From Alphaproteobacteria bacterium (GTDB lineage: Bacteria > Pseudomonadota > Alphaproteobacteria > Micropepsales > Micropepsaceae), in assembly GCA_015654715.1 (NCBI GenBank), contig JAATGK010000443.1, forward strand, positions 1 to 7,682: a stretch of 7,682 nucleotides of DNA. The letters are read 5' to 3'. The position numbers and the translations under genes were made by a program. How positions within the stretch are numbered: the stretch's first letter is position 1; the number at the start of each line of letters is the position of its first letter. A model generated the notes under the pieces. It worked only from the letters and a program-made list of their open reading frames with translations, ran no database searches and was not told the origin of the DNA. Below, in pieces: positions 4,765 to 7,682 of the stretch.

Positions 4765-7682
4765 ATGAACGTAAAATATCCAGGTATTCCTACGGTAATC
4801 CACGGTAACGGCGCCGTAGCCGAAGTGATGGGAAATGTATGCGGCGGCGTCATCGGGTACCCGATCACTCCGTCCACGGAAATTTCCGAACTCTACGAGG
4901 CCTTCCGGGCCCAAGGCGGCTTGAACGTCTGGGGCAAGCATCCCTTCTTCTTCGAACCCGAAGGTGAACACTCCGCTCAGTCCGGCGCTCTCGGCGCCAC
5001 GCTGACGGGCGGCAAGTACATCTCCAACGCCTCGTCGAGCCAGGGCATCCTCTACGGCATTGAATCGCACTACGTCACTGTCGGCCACCGCGCCGGCGGT
5101 TTTGTTTTGCAGGTGGCGGCCCGCGTCGTCTCCAAGCATTCGCTGAACGTCATGGCCGGCCATGACGACGTCTATGCGCTTCTGTCGTCGGGCTACACGA
5201 TCCTGTTCGGCTCCAACCCGCAGGAAGCCGCCGACCTCGCCGCGATCTCCTACAAGGTCAGCGCGATGAGCCTGATCCCGGTCGCCAATGCGATGGACGG
5301 CTTCACCACTTCCCACATGCTTTCCGAGACGCTGATGCCGGAAAAAGAACTCCTGAAAGAGTTCTTGGGCGATCCGTCCGGCCGCATCCCTTGCCCGTCC
5401 GTGGCGCAGGAAATGCTGTTCGGCGCCAAAGGCCGCGTCTATCAGCTCAAGCGCTATCTCGCAGTTCACGAAGGCGACTTCGCACCCGACAGCTACAAGA
5501 AGCTGGGCGAATTCCTCGACAAGAACGCCGCTGCGATCGAGAAGGACAACGACGGCAAGTTGGTCGCCAAGACCGCTGACTTCGTTCCCGAAGAACTCAC
5601 CGGTGCTTTCAAGCGCCAGTGGATCAACGCCTATGAGAAGGGCACCCGCCAGCGCGTTCCCGCCCTCGTCGACGTCAACAATCCGGGCTTGACCGGTCCG
5701 GTGCAGAACCAGCCCGACTTCCAGGCCGGTTCCGCCGATCACCGTACCCACTTCGTGCGCGACGTGCCGAAGTTCGTGCGCGAGGCTATGGCCGAATACT
5801 CCAAGCTCACCGGCCGCGACTACGCGCCGGTCAAGACCTACTTCAACGACGACGCCGAAACCGTCCTGATCGGCCTCGGCTCGGTCACCGACGACGCGCT
5901 TGCGGCCTGCAAATATCTGCGCGGCCAGGGCAAGAAAGTCGGCGTGATCAGCATCAAACTGCTGCAGCCGTTCCCGGAAGCCGAAGTCGTTGCCGCCCTC
6001 AAGGGTAAGAAGGCCGTAACAATCCTCGAACGCTCCGACGTTACCGCGCTGACCACCTTCGTCAACACGGCGCTGCTCAAAGGCATTGCCAATGCCCAGG
6101 GCGGCCACAACGAAGGCATCCCGGCGCTCGACAAGCTGCCGAAGCTGACCACGGCCATCTTCGGCCTTGGCGCCCATGACCTGCAGCCGCGCCACGTCAT
6201 CGCCGCTTACCAGAACATGGAAACCAAGAACGCGCCGCTGGTCTATCTCGGCAGCCAGTTCTTCTCCAAGAACCCCAGCCCGCGCATGGCCGAACTCCAG
6301 GCCAAACTCCGGGCAGCTTATCCCGAGACCGAACTGATGGGTCTCGAGACCGAAACCAATCCGACGCTGCTGCCGAAGGGCGCCTTCCGCATTCGCTTCC
6401 ACTCGGTGGGCGGTTACGGCACGATGGCCACCGGCAAGCTTCTCACCGACATCCTGGCCAACGTTCTCGAGCTGCACTCCAAAGCCTCGCCGAAATACGG
6501 CTCGGAAAAGTCGGGCGCGCCAACCAATTACTACATCACCCTGTCACCTGAAGCGGTGCTGCAGTCAAACGCCGAAATCGAAGACGTCGAAATCGTCGTG
6601 TCGCCTGACCACAAGGTGTTTGCGCATACCAATCCGCTCAAGGGCGTCGTCGAAGGCGGCACCTTCATCATGCAGTCCATGCATGATCCGCTTGAGGTCT
6701 GGAAAGAACTGCCGCTGGCCGCGCGCAAGACCATCCGCGACAAGAAGATCAAGTTCTTCATCCTCGACGGCTTCAAGGTAGCGAAGCCTCATGCGCCGAC
6801 GCCGGAACTCGAAACCCGCATGATGGGCATCGCCTTCATCGGCGCCATCTGCGGCCACGTCGACCGCATCGTCGGTGGTGCCTCGCATGAAGTCATGCTG
6901 GACAAGATTCGCAAGGACCTCCAGCACAAGTTCGGTGCCAAGGGTGCGGCGGTTGTCGAAGGCAACCTCACCGTCATCAAGGAAGCCTTTGAAGCGACCC
7001 AAAAGGTCGACTACGCCGCGCCGGAATTCGTCGCCGCCGACAAAGAGGTGCCGAAGGTTTCCGACAAGACCAACGCGCTGTCTGCCGGGATGTGCCTTTT
7101 GACCCGTCCGGATGCCACGGCCAACTTCCTCGATGCCGACTACTTCGATGAAATGGTCGCCAAGCCGTTCCGCGACGGCACGATCAGCGAGTCCCCGGTT
7201 CTTCCCGGCACCGGCCAATTCATGCCCGCCGGTACGGCCGCCAACAAGGACAAGGGCCTGTTCCGCCGCACGGTGCCGGAATACAAGCCGGAATTGTGCA
7301 CGGGCTGCATGGAATGCACGCTCGTCTGCCCTGATGCCGCGATCCCGAACACGGTTCACGACATTCGCGACCTGCTTGGTGTTGCAGCCGCTCAGCTCGA
7401 TCTCGCCCCGGCGCAGATCGAAGCCGTCAAGGCTGTGATCCCGGCTCTGGCCGACGCTGTCCGCGCCGCTTATCGCGCGGTCAAGGACTCGCCGGCGCTC
7501 ACCGACGTCGTGGCTGGTGCCGCTGAAGCGGTTGCCGGCGACAACGCCATCCTCAAGAAGAACATCGGCAGGCTTGCCGCTGCTCTGTCGGTGTTCCCGG
7601 TCGCCCGCACGCGTCCGTTCTTCGACGCCATGGAAAAGACCAACCCGGGTTCGGGCGGTCTCTATTCCGTGACGGTCGATCC
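4765..7682 (+). CDS. nifJ: Long-form pyruvate/2-oxoacid:ferredoxin oxidoreductase (NifJ/PFOR family), C-terminus cut by window edge
   Basis: The first 972 codons of a cytoplasmic thiamine-diphosphate, iron-sulfur enzyme. The family oxidises pyruvate with CoA to acetyl-CoA and CO2 and reduces ferredoxin or flavodoxin, which can feed nitrogenase or hydrogenase. Domain I contains YPITPST (32-38), EPEGEH (64-69, with the glutamate expected to activate thiamine, probably E66), SSQG (91-94) and AARVVSKHSLNVMAGHDD (118-135), whose R120 matches the substrate-binding arginine of classical PFOR. Domain II covers about 345-500 (VLIGLGS; IFGLGAHDLQP at 465-475). The gamma-like domain starts near FHSVGGYGTMATGK (545-558) and includes EKSGAPTNYY (581-590). 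One 4Fe-4S motif CTGCMECTLVCP uses C845, C848, C851 and C855. The thiamine-binding C-terminal domain must lie beyond the edge. It is longer than classical enzymes of about 1200 residues: the first cluster appears at 845 rather than near 690, and no second cluster motif occurs by residue 972. Substrate preference (pyruvate or another 2-oxoacid) is unproven. Confidence 0.92.
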   Translation, partial: MNVKYPGIPTVIHGNGAVAEVMGNVCGGVIGYPITPSTEISELYEAFRAQGGLNVWGKHPFFFEPEGEHSAQSGALGATLTGGKYISNASSSQGILYGIESHYVTVGHRAGGFVLQVAARVVSKHSLNVMAGHDDVYALLSSGYTILFGSNPQEAADLAAISYKVSAMSLIPVANAMDGFTTSHMLSETLMPEKELLKEFLGDPSGRIPCPSVAQEMLFGAKGRVYQLKRYLAVHEGDFAPDSYKKLGEFLDKNAAAIEKDNDGKLVAKTADFVPEELTGAFKRQWINAYEKGTRQRVPALVDVNNPGLTGPVQNQPDFQAGSADHRTHFVRDVPKFVREAMAEYSKLTGRDYAPVKTYFNDDAETVLIGLGSVTDDALAACKYLRGQGKKVGVISIKLLQPFPEAEVVAALKGKKAVTILERSDVTALTTFVNTALLKGIANAQGGHNEGIPALDKLPKLTTAIFGLGAHDLQPRHVIAAYQNMETKNAPLVYLGSQFFSKNPSPRMAELQAKLRAAYPETELMGLETETNPTLLPKGAFRIRFHSVGGYGTMATGKLLTDILANVLELHSKASPKYGSEKSGAPTNYYITLSPEAVLQSNAEIEDVEIVVSPDHKVFAHTNPLKGVVEGGTFIMQSMHDPLEVWKELPLAARKTIRDKKIKFFILDGFKVAKPHAPTPELETRMMGIAFIGAICGHVDRIVGGASHEVMLDKIRKDLQHKFGAKGAAVVEGNLTVIKEAFEATQKVDYAAPEFVAADKEVPKVSDKTNALSAGMCLLTRPDATANFLDADYFDEMVAKPFRDGTISESPVLPGTGQFMPAGTAANKDKGLFRRTVPEYKPELCTGCMECTLVCPDAAIPNTVHDIRDLLGVAAAQLDLAPAQIEAVKAVIPALADAVRAAYRAVKDSPALTDVVAGAAEAVAGDNAILKKNIGRLAAALSVFPVARTRPFFDAMEKTNPGSGGLYSVTVD

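Noticed and set aside
4624..6477. A 617-codon open frame on the minus strand opposite the nifJ-like gene
   Set aside because: It is antisense to a gene with clear PFOR motifs; long antisense frames are expected in GC-rich codon-biased DNA, and its product shows no recognisable domain.
6565..7359. A 264-codon minus-strand frame opposite nifJ
   Set aside because: Same antisense effect, rich in Arg, Gly, Val and Asp with no domain; it lies over the gamma and ferredoxin-like domains of the real gene.
1..7682. CRISPR array, tRNA, rRNA, insertion sequence or phage genes
   Set aside because: No regularly spaced repeats, cloverleaf-like sequence, transposase or phage motifs were seen on either strand.

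Overview
The window looks like chromosomal DNA from a high-GC alphaproteobacterium. The coding regions favour G or C at third codon positions. A hairpin repeat at 2674-2731 resembles the interspersed palindromic repeats common in Hyphomicrobiales and relatives. The genus cannot be read from the sequence. A PFOR-type enzyme implies fermentative, phototrophic or diazotrophic ability under low oxygen.

Layout: (1) 1-2662, minus strand: a secreted two-half M16 zinc metallopeptidase with an intact HxxEH site, whose C-terminus runs off the left edge. (2) 2663-2825: a short gap holding the hairpin repeat and the ribosome binding site of the peptidase gene. (3) 2826-3833, minus strand: a complete PstS-like periplasmic phosphate-binding protein; no pstCAB genes are present in the window. 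(4) 3834-4764: a 931-bp divergent region with lower GC. It holds a possible 75-codon plus-strand ORF (4052-4279) followed by a terminator-like nested hairpin with a T-tract, a second hairpin, and several candidate regulator sites. (5) 4765 to the right edge, plus strand: the first 972 codons of a long-form pyruvate (2-oxoacid):ferredoxin oxidoreductase of the NifJ/PFOR family.

The most interesting parts are the nifJ-like gene and its control region. The encoded enzyme follows PFOR domain order but is clearly longer than the classical enzyme. It has extra sequence between domains I and II. It also has at least 117 cysteine-free residues after its first CxxCxxCxxxCP motif, where classical PFOR places its second cluster motif about 46 residues on. 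Upstream are an FNR/FixK-like box one base off consensus (4619-4632), a sigma-54-like -24/-12 element with exact spacing (4435-4449), a Pho-box-like direct repeat (4479-4496) and a 20-bp near-perfect palindrome (4451-4470). Together they suggest oxygen, and perhaps nitrogen or phosphate, control between pstS and nifJ. All of these sites are inferred from pattern only.

No shared pathway obviously links the three main genes: protein turnover in the envelope, phosphate capture in the periplasm, and low-potential electron supply in the cytoplasm. No RNA genes, CRISPR arrays, insertion sequences or phage genes were seen.
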